Shown: positions 1 to 4,751 of the stretch, one piece after another
How the letters are laid out: each line of letters starts with the position of its first letter
How positions within the stretch are numbered: the stretch's first letter is position 1
Assembly: GCA_009702955.1 (NCBI GenBank)
Contig: WLHA01000133.1
Location: 1 to 5,024 of the forward strand
Length of the DNA stretch: 5,024 nt
Direction of reading: 5' to 3'
Source of the DNA: Actinomycetota bacterium
GTDB lineage: Bacteria; Actinomycetota; Acidimicrobiia; IMCC26256
Position numbers and translations under genes: made by a program
Notes under the pieces: model-generated
The model's input: the letters and a program-made list of their open reading frames with translations, nothing else
What the model was told of the DNA's origin: nothing
Database searches by the model: none

Positions 1-182
1 ACCGCTGCCCTTCGACCGTTTTTCGTTATCTCGATGCGCTCATGAGTTGAACTCGCATCCTCGACCAACTGAGAAAGATTTGCCCGGGCAGTGGCGATGG
101 GAATCGTAGTCATGTAAAGAGTTATAGCGTCTTAGTAGTCGAGAGCCAAGGCGTCGGGGTTCGAGCCCCATTATCTCCACCA
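1..182 (+). ncRNA. ssrA: 3' half of a tmRNA (transfer-messenger RNA), 5'-truncated by the window and possibly degenerate
   Basis: tmRNA rescues stalled ribosomes; its 3' end mimics the T arm and acceptor of tRNA-Ala. Here a GGGGTTCGAGCCCC T-arm core is followed by an ATCTCC acceptor strand and an encoded ACCA end (CCA at 180-182), typical of tmRNA. Upstream, 2-10 (CCGCTGCCC) can pair with 88-96 (GGGCAGTGG) as a 9-bp helix. It encloses an H-type pseudoknot: 34-39 GATGCG pairs with CGCATC at about 53-58, and AGTTG in the loop pairs with CAACT at about 66-70. CGAT-GGGA-ATCG forms a small hairpin near 98-109. Oddities: with the standard 7-base T loop, only three of five T-stem pairs hold, and compared from memory with actinobacterial tmRNAs, blocks seem missing between about 110 and 155. 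The 5' half and tag reading frame lie outside the window. It could be a real divergent tmRNA or a duplicated att remnant; no matching 5' acceptor strand exists nearby for a normal tRNA. Confidence 0.55.
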
Positions 183-305
183 AGTTGTGAGAAGTAGAAC
201 GTATTCCCATGTCAGCGGTTTAACTTGGAACTCGTCTCGGTAAGGAGCCAAGTGAGGGTTCCGTCGCCGACGCGAAATCAAGTCGATCTTCGGAATCTGC
301 CATGT

Positions 306-311
306 CATAAT
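306..311 (+). promoter_or_regulatory. Probable -10 box for a leaderless GNAT mRNA
   Basis: CATAAT sits exactly six bases before the ATG at 318, so transcription would begin at or beside the start codon. No Shine-Dalgarno sequence precedes that ATG, and no convincing -35 box is visible. Leaderless messages are common in Actinobacteria; the assignment is an inference from spacing. Confidence 0.4.
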
Positions 312-317
312 TTTTGT

Positions 318-914
318 ATGAATGTTGAAACGCGACTTGCGACTTTGTCAGAGCTCAGGAAGGCCAGCGAGGTGCTTGCCGCGGCATTCGTCGACTATCC
401 GTGGATCCGGTGGACAGTTCAAGAGGATGATCGCCTCCACCGGGTCACGGAGCTACAGCGCGCGGCGCTAGAGCTCCTCGGTTACCCGTATGGCGAGGTC
501 TGGGTCAGCAAAACTGGAGACGACATCGTCTCGGTACTGGTCATGATGGATAGCGCTACCTTTATTCCCCCGGCAGTTGAAGAGCAGAGCAGAAGAGCAG
601 CGGCGAAATACGAAGGGGGGCGCCACCAAGCGTCACTCGACGCGGACGAGGCTATCCATGCCCTTCGCCCTAAATTTCGCCACGTTCAGCTTGCAACAAT
701 CGGGACTCTGCCGGAGGTGCAAGGCCAGGGGTTTGGAACACAAACGCTGACGGCGGCTCTCCGCTCACCTGCGATGGCGGAATTGGATACTTATCTTGAG
801 ACCTCCACTCCGCTGAATGTCGCGTTCTATCAGCACTTCGGCTTTGACGTCATCGGCTCCAAGAGGGTTGCTCCCGACGGGCCAGAAGTCTGGTCAATGT
901 TGCGGACGGCCTGA
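318..914 (+). CDS. GNAT-family N-acetyltransferase
   Basis: A 198-residue protein of the Gcn5-related N-acetyltransferase superfamily, which moves an acetyl group from acetyl-CoA to an amine; the substrate cannot be read from sequence. The acetyl-CoA loop motif Q-x-x-G-x-G is seen at residues 135-140 (QGQGFG), after a strand at about 122-130 (HVQLATIGTL). The C-terminal LETSTPLNVAFYQHFGF (160-176) is the usual GNAT motif B region, with the N/FY pattern near the end of the fold. The frame stays open upstream to a TTG at 225, but that stretch is low-quality coding, and the ATG at 318 opens a typical GNAT N-terminus (RLATLSELRKASEVLAAAF). No SD precedes it; a -10-like box lies six bases upstream, suggesting a leaderless mRNA. 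It is the first gene after the tmRNA-like end. No clear terminator follows: the 5-bp hairpin at 925-944 has no T tract. Confidence 0.88.
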   Translation: MNVETRLATLSELRKASEVLAAAFVDYPWIRWTVQEDDRLHRVTELQRAALELLGYPYGEVWVSKTGDDIVSVLVMMDSATFIPPAVEEQSRRAAAKYEGGRHQASLDADEAIHALRPKFRHVQLATIGTLPEVQGQGFGTQTLTAALRSPAMAELDTYLETSTPLNVAFYQHFGFDVIGSKRVAPDGPEVWSMLRTA

Positions 915-957
915 CTCTTCTAGGTGCGGCTCGGTAAATCCGCAATGGAAAAGCCGG

Positions 958-986
958 TGGAAAACGCAGACCGATTTCGTTAATAT
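958..986 (+). promoter_or_regulatory. Probable sigma-70-type promoter of the YciI-like gene
   Basis: TGGAAA (958-963, four of six matches to TTGACA) and TAATAT (981-986) are separated by 17 bases, the ideal spacing. The start codon of the YciI-like gene lies at 1040, giving a 5' UTR of about 45-50 bases containing the SD. The -10 box overlaps the left arm of a 9-bp inverted repeat. Confidence 0.5.
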
Positions 987-1028
987 TCGCTCTCGGCAGG
1001 ACTTTCTAAATCCAATTCCATTAACGAA
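976..1028. repeat. 9-bp perfect inverted repeat flanking the YciI-like leader
   Basis: TTCGTTAAT at 976-984 and its exact reverse complement ATTAACGAA at 1020-1028 are 35 bases apart. The left arm overlaps the likely -10 box and the right arm touches the Shine-Dalgarno sequence. It may be an operator with two half-sites or the footprint of an insertion; its role is unknown. The GTT...AAC order is opposite to that of an integron attC site. Confidence 0.5.
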
Positions 1029-1039
1029 GGGAGAATGAG

Positions 1040-1343
1040 ATGGGAAAGTTTGTTGTGACCTACAAGGGCGGGGATTCCGACTACAACACAGAGGCTCAGG
1101 AGGCCTCCATGAAACTGTGGATGGAATGGTTCGATAGCCGCATCCGTTACTGATTTCGGCAACCCTTTCGGGAGTTCCATAGCCCTTCTCTCTGATGGAA
1201 CCGTGGGAGAGGTTGATACAGCGCTGACTGGCTTCACGGTTCTCGACGCCACAAGTCTCGAGCATGCCGGCGAGATTGTTGCAGGTTGCCCCATTTTTAA
1301 GAGTGGCGGCTCCATCGAAATTTATGAAGCGATGTCAATGTAG
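1040..1343 (+). pseudogene. YciI/DGPF-family protein, frameshifted
   Basis: Two adjacent frames together encode one YciI-like (YCII-related, DGPF) protein, a small ferredoxin-like alpha/beta fold of unclear enzymatic role. The first part, 1040-1153, reads MGKFVVTYKGGDSDYN to WMEWFDS and then runs into a TGA after RIRY. The second part resumes near 1140-1146 in another frame with VTDFGNPFGSS, then LLSDGTVGEVD, LTGFTVLDATSLEHAGEIV, GCPIF and GGSIEIYEAMSM, ending at TAG 1341-1343. These blocks follow the family order: N-terminal strand, WxxWF helix, VxDxGNPF loop, GY/GF strand, A-rich helix, CP and GGSxEVYE end. The family usually has L-G-x-x between WFxx and V; here about five bases appear lost at about 1138-1140. 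The start is clear: SD GAAGGGAG at 1026-1033 lies six bases before ATG 1040. It may be a pseudogene, a sequencing error or, less likely, programmed frameshifting; no slippery heptamer is visible. Confidence 0.82.
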
Positions 1344-1435
1344 GTAAGCAGAACTAACGCGTTTTTGTCGACGCGACGTATTCGAACTCTCGCGACTCAC
1401 GCTTCACACATCGAGGCAACAGAGTCAGTGTTTGT

Positions 1436-1467
1436 GTGTCTTCATCATTGAGTGTCTTCAGTATTGA
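1436..1467. repeat. Tandem repeat, two imperfect 16-bp units
   Basis: GTGTCTTCATCATTGA (1436-1451) is followed directly by GTGTCTTCAGTATTGA (1452-1467), differing at two positions, and a third partial unit (ATGTCT) follows. The second unit contains the stop codon and last codons of the MazF-like toxin, read on the minus strand. It looks like a short duplication at the 3' end of the toxin gene. Confidence 0.65.
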
Positions 1468-1781
1468 ATGTCTAGGGCGTAGCGAAGTGCTTTGTCTAAC
1501 GAGGCTCGCTGAGCGAGGCCAAGTTCTCCAACGGCCCGATCATCGAATGCCGACTTCGGAATAGTCACGAGGTTGTCGCATGCGATAACACAAGTTTCGG
1601 GCAGGCCTTCCTCCGGTCCAACTTCAACCTCCGATCGAATTCCCCTAATCGTGCGAGTAATCGGTGCGCATGTCACTGCAGTCAGCACTTCAATGGCGGC
1701 ATCTCTTGTCAGAACGCAGACGGGTCGTCGCCCTGCAGGGTCACCAAGGTCCGCCCAAACAACATCGCCGCGCTTCACCAC
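1458..1781 (-). CDS. MazF/PemK-family endoribonuclease toxin
   Basis: A toxin of the MazF/PemK/CcdB-fold family; such toxins cut mRNA (some also tRNA or rRNA) in the cytoplasm at short sequence motifs when the antitoxin is lost. The 107-residue length is normal. Family hallmarks are in order: N-terminal KRGDVVWADLGDPAGRRPVCVLTRD (3-27), with the RGD/E...W and RRPV signatures, then APITRTIRG (39-47) with the usual Thr/Arg region, then ACDNLVTIPKS (67-77). Cleavage specificity cannot be predicted. The start is GTG 1781, or the next GTG at 1778-1776, which overlaps the antitoxin stop as GTGA. No SD is visible, so translational coupling to the antitoxin is likely. The antitoxin comes first in the operon, the usual order for MazEF-type pairs. 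The fold looks complete. The last codons lie in a short tandem repeat. Confidence 0.9.
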   Translation of the reverse strand: MVKRGDVVWADLGDPAGRRPVCVLTRDAAIEVLTAVTCAPITRTIRGIRSEVEVGPEEGLPETCVIACDNLVTIPKSAFDDRAVGELGLAQRASLDKALRYALDIQY

Positions 1782-2020
1782 GTTGGCATTGTCTCGGCAG
1801 CCAGCCTTCGCGCAGACTCAACGATGGCAGGATCCTGAGGAGTCATCCGATAGGAGGCTTGCAGCGCGTCATCTGCCAACCGGAGGTCGTCAGCCCTGAT
1901 GACAGCAAGTGCTCCCTGGCGTAACAACTCAGAGCGATTTGTGCCGTGTTCAAGGGCGATTCGGTCGAGTTGGGCAACAAGCTCGTCATCGAGCTGGACA
2001 AGCACTTGGCGTCTGGGCAT
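1775..2020 (-). CDS. Ribbon-helix-helix (CopG/Arc-type) antitoxin
   Basis: An 81-residue antitoxin and transcriptional regulator partnered with the MazF-like toxin immediately downstream. The N-terminal ribbon-helix-helix domain comprises strand RQVLVQLD (4-11), helix DDELVAQLDRIALEHG (11-26) and helix TNRSELLRQGALAVI (27-41); the dimer's paired strands would bind DNA. The C-terminal part (about 45-81) is polar and helical and would bind the toxin. An alternative ATG at 2038 adds six residues (MRYHMV); I prefer 2020, because the MPRRQ start places the ribbon at the usual distance, and a TACCAT -10-like box lies exactly six bases upstream, overlapping a CATATGGT operator repeat. No SD is seen for either start. 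Its stop overlaps the toxin start by a few bases. Function is inferred from fold and context; the specific MazE subfamily is not clear. Confidence 0.85.
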   Translation of the reverse strand: MPRRQVLVQLDDELVAQLDRIALEHGTNRSELLRQGALAVIRADDLRLADDALQASYRMTPQDPAIVESARRLAAETMPTW

Positions 2021-2023
2021 AAC

Positions 2024-2043
2024 CATATGGTATCTCATATGGT
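2024..2043. promoter_or_regulatory. Probable autoregulatory operator of the toxin-antitoxin operon
   Basis: CATATGGT occurs twice in direct orientation (2024-2031 and 2036-2043) with a 12-bp period, and the first copy lies within the palindrome CCATATGG (2023-2030). Evenly spaced short repeats at the promoter are typical of ribbon-helix-helix operators. The site covers the candidate -10 box at 2027-2032, so binding would block transcription. The binding itself is inferred. Confidence 0.55.
2027..2032 (-). promoter_or_regulatory. Candidate -10 box of the antitoxin-toxin operon
   Basis: On the minus strand TACCAT lies six bases upstream of the ATG at 2020, matching the TAnnnT pattern of actinobacterial -10 boxes. 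It implies a leaderless mRNA. No good -35 box is seen. Confidence 0.35.
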
Positions 2044-2066
2044 CACGTAGCTAGGTTGCTGAGCCG

Positions 2067-2101
2067 AAAAACGAGAGGCCCCTTAGATCACTCGAGTCTC
2101 G
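2067..2101 (-). terminator. Weak possible terminator after the VOC-DUF6855 operon
   Basis: On the minus strand, immediately after the DUF6855-like stop codon, CGAGA (2101-2097) can pair with TCTCG (2076-2072), followed directly by five T residues (2071-2067). The stem is only 5 bp with a long loop that contains a competing ACTCGAGT palindrome, so the call is tentative. Confidence 0.3.
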
Positions 2102-2102
2102 A

Positions 2103-2507
2103 TCATGCCAAGCCGCGCATGCTGTTGTTGCGCGCGTCGTGAGTGAGTTCGGCAAGGCCGAGAATCTCCAACAAGGGAGGAAGGTACATACCAAACCTTC
2201 CGCGGTAGCCCTTTCGAAGTCCGTACCAGCCACCGACCGGATTATCAGTTGCTCGTCCAAATGCTTCTACGGTTCCAGGTGCTGGATCCTTCTTCTCATC
2301 CGAAGCGCCGAGCAGAACCCAATCTCCTTGCGCGATGAGCCATGTGTGAAGGTCCTCGACTGCTCGCCATAAGTAGACGAGCTTGGTTGATCCCACCTGG
2401 CAGATGAGTTCGTTTGGATCAGCCTCTTGATCTCGGTACATCTCGTACGCAGAGCTGCCCGGTGGGGTGCTCAGCCTCCATGGATCATCCTTGGTTCCGA
2501 TACTCAT
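2103..2507 (-). CDS. DUF6855-like conserved hypothetical protein
   Basis: A 134-residue soluble protein with no signal peptide or membrane segment. I recognise the pattern, from memory, as the DUF6855 type of short conserved proteins found in many environmental bacteria; no function is known to me. Conserved-looking blocks: GTKDDPWRLSTPPGSS (4-19), YRDQEADP (24-31), CQVGSTKLVY (36-45), EDLHTWLIAQGDWVLLG (51-67), DEKK (70-73), GTVEAFGR (78-85), NPVGGWYGLRKGYRGRFGMYLPPLLEILGLAEL (89-121) and RNNSMR (126-131). The basic, aromatic G-W-Y-G-L-R-K-G segment is the strongest signature. The start is well fixed: SD GAGAGGAG (2520-2513) lies five bases before the ATG and shares a base with the stop codon of the upstream VOC gene, so the two are probably co-transcribed and translationally coupled. 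Length and blocks look complete. Confidence 0.8.
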   Translation of the reverse strand: MSIGTKDDPWRLSTPPGSSAYEMYRDQEADPNELICQVGSTKLVYLWRAVEDLHTWLIAQGDWVLLGASDEKKDPAPGTVEAFGRATDNPVGGWYGLRKGYRGRFGMYLPPLLEILGLAELTHDARNNSMRGLA

Positions 2508-2519
2508 GATTGCTCCTCT

Positions 2520-2906
2520 CTATTTTGGGCAGTAGAACTCAACGGGAATATTGTCTGGGTCTCTTGCGGTGACTGCCCAACCGTAGGGTGCGTCTTCGAT
2601 CGGTCCATGTTCAAAACCCAGCCGCTTTAGTTTCTCTGACCAGATTTGAATTTCTTCGAGACTCGCGCACTGCAATCCAATGTGGTCCAGACCAACGTTG
2701 AGATGCGAGAAAACTTGGCTCCCTGCCTTTGAGTCAAACTCCGTTACGCCAATCACTAATCCAGAATCCCACTGCATCCGGATGCGCTTAGCGCCCTCTA
2801 GTTGACGGCTGATTACAGACGCCTTACCAAGCAATTCCTGGTACCAATTAGCTGAGGTGTCGGCGTTACTAACAGTCAGCGTTAAGTGGTGAATGACTAT
2901 GTCCAT
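2520..2906 (-). CDS. VOC-family protein (glyoxalase/bleomycin-resistance/dioxygenase fold)
   Basis: A 128-residue vicinal oxygen chelate protein, built of two beta-alpha-beta-beta-beta modules that bind a divalent metal. Family members include glyoxalase I, fosfomycin and bleomycin resistance proteins and extradiol dioxygenases; the substrate here is unknown. Module 1 spans about 1-57 with IHHLTLTVSNADTSANWYQELLG; module 2 spans about 70-128 with LDHIGLQCASLEEIQIWSEKLKRLGF and the terminal RDPDNIPVEFY. Likely metal ligands are His7, His75 and Glu123, with the fourth position uncertain. A single-domain chain would act as a dimer. The start ATG has no SD, but a TACCCT -10-like box sits exactly six bases upstream, suggesting leaderless initiation. 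It is the first gene of a two-gene operon with the DUF6855-like gene 12 bases downstream. A role in detoxifying a small compound is plausible but unproved. Confidence 0.88.
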   Translation of the reverse strand: MDIVIHHLTLTVSNADTSANWYQELLGKASVISRQLEGAKRIRMQWDSGLVIGVTEFDSKAGSQVFSHLNVGLDHIGLQCASLEEIQIWSEKLKRLGFEHGPIEDAPYGWAVTARDPDNIPVEFYCPK

Positions 2907-2912
2907 ACTTTG

Positions 2913-2918
2913 AGGGTA
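2913..2918 (-). promoter_or_regulatory. Candidate -10 box of the VOC operon
   Basis: On the minus strand TACCCT precedes the VOC start codon by six bases, fitting TAnnnT and a leaderless transcript. It shares its geometry with the antitoxin and first GNAT genes. The -35 region is not recognisable. Confidence 0.35.
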
Positions 2919-2944
2919 TCGCTAAACATTGTTGAAGGTCCCTT

Positions 2945-2956
2945 GAGTTTGGACTC
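2945..2956. promoter_or_regulatory. Small inverted repeat in the divergent promoter region
   Basis: GAGT-TTGG-ACTC lies between the divergently transcribed VOC operon (-) and the orphan gene at 3033 (+). It could be an operator half-site pair or chance; only 4 bp per arm are paired. Confidence 0.2.
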
Positions 2957-3032
2957 GCGGATGTTTCCCCCAAGGAATAGGTGGTCTACGATTTTAAATT
3001 CACACTCCAAACAGGACAGGAGATCAAACATC

Positions 3033-3443
3033 ATGGCCGCAGAGACAACACCTGAAGTGCGCATACTCCCCACCCTTTGGACCGGAGTCGCAACCAGCAC
3101 ATCCTGGGGGGTTACAAGCCTTCACCACCCCGAGTACCACCTGCATGCAGAGTTAGAACCTGAGTGGCGCAACGTCGTTGATTTCCCACTGACCATGGAG
3201 GTGCTTCGACAATCAGGCCGCAATCTCGAACTGCTCTTCATGACCGGAAACCACGAGTCGCGAGCCGTTGGGACCCTTCTGAGCGACGGAACAGCGATGG
3301 TTGTGGCCGATGCGACCTCCTCAACTCGTTGGGAAATCAAAGGCGATCGGATGACCGGAATGCGAACAGTCCACGACAAGCCCGAGGCGTCAGGAGAGAT
3401 GCGCTTCGGCTCTGGTGTCATAGAACTGCAGGCCAGCACCTAA
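3033..3443 (+). CDS. Hypothetical protein, probably a small beta-rich domain
   Basis: I do not recognise this 136-residue protein. It has no signal peptide, membrane segment or clear catalytic motif. The second half alternates short strands and Gly/Asp turns: LELLFMTGNHESRAVGTLLSDGTAMVVAD (65-93), then STRWEIKGDRMTGMRTV (97-113) and SGEMRFGSGVIELQAS (120-135), a pattern compatible with a beta barrel or calycin-like fold. The first half contains several His and Trp (TLWTGVATSTSWGV, 14-27; HHPEYHLHAE, 31-40). The start is supported by an AGGAG at 3018-3022, ten bases before the ATG; the open frame extends back to 2886, but into the divergent promoter region and start of the VOC gene. A TACGAT at 2987-2992 is a possible -10 box. 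A strong terminator follows the stop, so it is a single-gene unit. Confidence 0.75.
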   Translation: MAAETTPEVRILPTLWTGVATSTSWGVTSLHHPEYHLHAELEPEWRNVVDFPLTMEVLRQSGRNLELLFMTGNHESRAVGTLLSDGTAMVVADATSSTRWEIKGDRMTGMRTVHDKPEASGEMRFGSGVIELQAST

Positions 3444-3470
3444 ACCGTCAGAGTTTTGGTTTAATTGGAG

Positions 3471-3505
3471 AGCGGGGCGTTCCACTAGGAGCGCCCCGTT
3501 TCTTT
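3471..3505 (+). terminator. Strong intrinsic (Rho-independent) terminator
   Basis: A 13-bp stem (3471-3483 with 3488-3500), with an ACTA loop and a CGGGGCG/CGCCCCG core, is followed by TTTCTTT reading on the plus strand. Two pairs are G-T wobbles. It lies 27 bases after the stop of the 3033 gene and would end its transcript. On the minus strand no T tract follows, so it is probably one-directional. Confidence 0.88.
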
Positions 3506-3565
3506 GTCTCGCAACTCACGCGGCACTGCGCGCGTTGATCGCTCCCTAGTTCAACTGCTCTTGAT

Positions 3566-4042
3566 TCAGAGACGACGGCTTAGCCATGTGTTCTCGTAGG
3601 CGAGTTCGCCAAGGCGCTTGGCGTATCTCTCACGTACTTGGTAGCCAAGGTGTTCAAAGACAATGGCTGCTGGTATTGACGCGTCTACCCAGAGTTCGGA
3701 AACATCGTTAACCCTTGCCTGCTCCTCGACGGCATCGATGAGGGCTCGAGCAACTCCTCGTCTAGTGAAGTGTGGATCGACGTATAGGAGATTTAGGTCG
3801 CAGCGAGCTGTAGGAGAGGCGACGAGACTCGCGAAGCCTCGAACGCAATCGGCGTCTTCGGCAACCAATACAACGGAATCTGCAATAGCGCCAAGCACGG
3901 ACTCGCCAGAGAATGCACTCGCCCACTGATCAAGATGTTCTTGGGAGTACCAGAGCGATGCCGAGATTTGAATAGAGCGCCGCGCAACCAATGCAAGCAC
4001 CTCAGCATCATCAGGTTGAGCACGGCGGATCTTCATCTGCAT
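3566..4042 (-). CDS. GNAT-family N-acetyltransferase (second copy type, unrelated in detail to the first)
   Basis: A 158-residue acetyl-CoA-dependent acetyltransferase; the substrate is unknown. The N-terminal part reads MKIRRAQPDDAEVLALVARRSI (3-24), the usual strand-turn-helix start, then YSQEHLDQWA (32-41), a segment seen in a common subfamily with Y-S-x-E-x-L/x-x-W. Motif A is LNLLYVDPHFTRRGVARALIDAVEEQA (83-109); the pyrophosphate loop is TRRGVA, so Thr93 stands where Gln or Arg is usual. ELWVDASIPAAIVFEHLGYQV (116-136) is the motif B region. The first ATG is preferred because GAGG (4053-4050) lies seven bases upstream; an in-frame ATG follows two codons later. It starts 48 bases after the stop of the lipocalin-like gene on the same strand, so shared transcription is possible. 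No clear minus-strand terminator was found. Confidence 0.9.
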   Translation of the reverse strand: MQMKIRRAQPDDAEVLALVARRSIQISASLWYSQEHLDQWASAFSGESVLGAIADSVVLVAEDADCVRGFASLVASPTARCDLNLLYVDPHFTRRGVARALIDAVEEQARVNDVSELWVDASIPAAIVFEHLGYQVRERYAKRLGELAYENTWLSRRL

Positions 4043-4090
4043 ATTCTTGCCTCAAGACGGTGTGTGCCCGAGCCTCAGGGCGCCTGCTAC

Positions 4091-4609
4091 TCAGCGAACG
4101 AAGGTATTTAGAGGAGTGCCAGCACCGTCGCCGATGCGATTGAGTGTGGCTACTAACCCGCCACCATCTGGTCGTGTCCAGATCATCTGCCCGTTCTCGT
4201 CGAGCCTGCGCGTTACCTCAATGCCGGGCATCCCGACTGGGCGAAGAATAAAGACCCCATCTTCATAAGACGCGATGACATGTATCGGGGTCGTGAAGTC
4301 AAAGACAGAGACATCGTGTACCCCGTTCTCTTCGGTCCCATCTGCGCGCGCATCAGCAATAGTTCCGCCACCCATATCGACAATGCGATTACCGCACTGC
4401 TCAATGCGCTCTACATAAGTGAGGATCGGATCGCCTGCCTCTACCGCTATACCGGCTCGCTCGGCGCTAACTACCTGCCAGAGACCGCGTAGGTCTGGTG
4501 CACCTTCGACGATTGGCTCGGTGCAGCGATCAAGCACCATCGGAGGGAATGTGTCGCCGAATCCACCAGGTGGTGTATTCGCAATAGGGATATCGCTAGC
4601 TAGCACCAT
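4091..4609 (-). CDS. Lipocalin/calycin-like conserved hypothetical protein
   Basis: A 172-residue protein without a signal peptide or membrane segment. I recognise the general pattern from actinobacterial hypothetical proteins but know no function. After a proline-rich N-terminus (MVLASDIPIANTPPGGFGDTFPP, 1-23), DLRGLWQVVSAE (39-50) gives the G-x-W signature that opens lipocalin-like barrels. Successive strands with Gly/Asp turns follow: HVERIEQCGNRIVDMGG-like region (65-81), GVHDVSVFDFTTPIHVIASYEDGVFILRPVG (96-126), EVTRRLDENGQMIWTRPDGGGLVATLNRIG (131-160). Such barrels bind small hydrophobic ligands; that is family knowledge, not shown here. Cys29 and Cys72 are the only cysteines and could form a disulphide if exported. 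The start is firm: GGAGG at 4619-4615 lies five bases before ATG. It leads a likely minus-strand unit with the downstream GNAT gene and is divergent from the gene at 4752. Confidence 0.78.
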   Translation of the reverse strand: MVLASDIPIANTPPGGFGDTFPPMVLDRCTEPIVEGAPDLRGLWQVVSAERAGIAVEAGDPILTYVERIEQCGNRIVDMGGGTIADARADGTEENGVHDVSVFDFTTPIHVIASYEDGVFILRPVGMPGIEVTRRLDENGQMIWTRPDGGGLVATLNRIGDGAGTPLNTFVR

Positions 4610-4630
4610 TGCCGCCTCCGCATTTTCATT

Positions 4631-4638
4631 TTGATCAA
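4631..4638. promoter_or_regulatory. TTGATCAA palindrome between divergent genes
   Basis: A perfect 8-bp palindrome 22 bases upstream of the lipocalin-like start, in the 142-bp region shared with the gene at 4752. It may be an operator; no extended symmetry is seen. No convincing -35/-10 pair for either gene was found in this region. Confidence 0.2.
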
Positions 4639-4751
4639 CGCTGTAAACGTAGCGGCACTTGCCGGCGCATTGTTGCCCACCGACAGGTTTGCCTCGAACT
4701 GTGGTCTACTACGTCTTCCATTTCAAATTACTGAGATCCTTAGGAGGATTC

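Noticed and set aside
108..182. A complete tRNA gene
   Set aside because: No 5' acceptor strand (GGAGATA-like), D arm or anticodon arm can be placed at tRNA distance; the tmRNA reading fits better.
225..317. N-terminal extension of the first GNAT gene from a TTG codon
   Set aside because: The 31 extra residues do not resemble the GNAT fold, and the ATG at 318 has a suitable -10-like box and a typical GNAT N-terminus.
183..317. Possible gene or second tRNA-like fragment after the tmRNA end
   Set aside because: No frame with a start signal is convincing, and the GGTTCCGTC stretch near 258 does not fit a T-arm with a matching acceptor. I see nothing clear beyond the -10 box.
976..1028. Integron attC site
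   Set aside because: The arms read GTTAAT...ATTAAC, the reverse of the RYYYAAC...GTTRRRY order, and no L boxes or similar sites occur elsewhere.
894..1315. Minus-strand open frames opposite the YciI-like gene
   Set aside because: They are Cys-, Ser- and Pro-rich shadows with no SD, and the plus strand carries recognisable family blocks across both frames.
1344..1435. Terminator between the convergent YciI-like and toxin genes
   Set aside because: CGCG-TTTTTGTCGA-CGCG near 1360-1377 has only 4-bp arms with the T run in the loop, so it is not a plausible terminator.
4043..4090. Terminator between the lipocalin-like and second GNAT genes
   Set aside because: GCCC-TGAGGCTC-GGGC (minus strand) is a short hairpin without a T tract, so it does not separate the two genes.
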